Below, piece by piece: positions 5,393-5,589 of a stretch of 5,589 nt of DNA. Under the pieces are notes generated by a model, which saw nothing but the letters and a program-made list of their open reading frames with translations, was not told the origin of the DNA and searched no databases. The stretch spans positions 1 through 5,589 of the forward strand of contig JALHNW010000144.1 in assembly GCA_022843345.1 (NCBI GenBank). The letters run 5' to 3'. Each line of letters opens with the position of its first letter. Within the stretch, counting starts at the first letter, position 1. This DNA is from Rubritepida sp. Its GTDB lineage: Bacteria; Pseudomonadota; Alphaproteobacteria; Acetobacterales; Acetobacteraceae. The translations under genes were made by a program, and so were the position numbers.

Positions 5393-5589
5393 CAGCCCAG
5401 CACGCGCGGGACGTACCCCCCCTCCCCCGCCTCGTGCGCCGTGGCGCGCAGCGGGCCGTCGTCCAGCTCCAGCAGCACCCAGCCGCCGGGCACGCCCAGC
5501 CGGCGCGGGGACAGCGCGGTGGGGGCGATCACCTGCTCCGGCCGGCCGGCGATGCGGGAGGCGACGTGCAGGTGGCCGGACAGTACGCC
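5392..5589 (-). CDS. Metallophosphoesterase-like protein, C-terminal part (partial)
   Basis: The minus-strand frame is open from the window edge to TGA (5394-5392) and yields 65 residues with strong G/C third-position bias. It begins GVLSGHLHVASRIAG; the GHLH motif preceded by hydrophobic residues is the last metal-binding motif of calcineurin-like phosphoesterases. It is followed by a strand-rich tail (QVIAPTALSPRRLG, GGWVLLELDDG), also usual in that fold. The N-terminal metal motifs (DxH, GDxxD, GNHE) would lie beyond the window, so catalytic competence and substrate cannot be judged. A run of seven G on the coding strand (C at 5416-5422) sits near the C terminus. Confidence 0.65.
   Translation of the reverse strand, partial: GVLSGHLHVASRIAGRPEQVIAPTALSPRRLGVPGGWVLLELDDGPLRATAHEAGEGGYVPRVLG

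Noticed and set aside
5416..5422. Run of seven C (G on the coding strand) as a phase-variation tract in the metallophosphoesterase-like gene
   Set aside because: It is short, lies within about 10 codons of the stop, and runs of this size are expected by chance at this GC content.

Overview
The window is very GC-rich. Its coding frames end almost every codon in G or C, which fits a high-GC alphaproteobacterium; Acetobacteraceae (Roseomonas-like) is my best guess from protein style, not a proven assignment. It is gene-dense chromosomal sequence. I see no tRNA, rRNA, CRISPR array, transposase or phage gene.

Layout. Positions 1-169 hold the 3' end of an unidentified plus-strand gene. The longest non-coding stretch follows (170-388); it carries a perfect CRP-type dyad and three exact copies of TTCCTTCCG. 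Next come a DUF1203 protein (389-862), then a secreted family-5 ABC transporter solute-binding protein (924-2513) with no permease or ATPase beside it, and a four-helix small membrane protein 3 bp downstream (2517-2879). A small membrane protein on the minus strand (2876-3214) converges on it, and the two stop codons share one CTAG. Divergent from this gene, and 46 bp away, starts a MoxR-family AAA+ ATPase (3261-4106) followed by a CoxE-like VWA-domain protein (4159-5346). The window ends inside a minus-strand gene (5392-5589) whose tail carries a GHLH motif typical of metallophosphoesterases.

How the genes work together. The MoxR ATPase and VWA protein form a well-known two-gene module: a AAA+ ring that remodels or matures a client protein chosen with the help of a VWA partner. 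No client such as a dehydrogenase is visible here. The solute-binding protein would deliver a peptide-like or other family-5 ligand to a transporter encoded elsewhere.

Most notable structure. A roughly 48-bp imperfect palindrome occurs twice, in opposite orientation (4109-4156 and 5345-5392), tightly bracketing the VWA gene. The copies match at 39 of 46 aligned positions. The left copy sits between a strong Shine-Dalgarno sequence at the end of moxR and the VWA start codon. Removing 53 bp recreates an ATGA stop/start overlap in frame with the VWA protein, with GATG on both sides as a possible target duplication. This suggests that a REP/MITE-like element inserted and uncoupled the two genes. 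The right copy fills the whole gap between two convergent stop codons.
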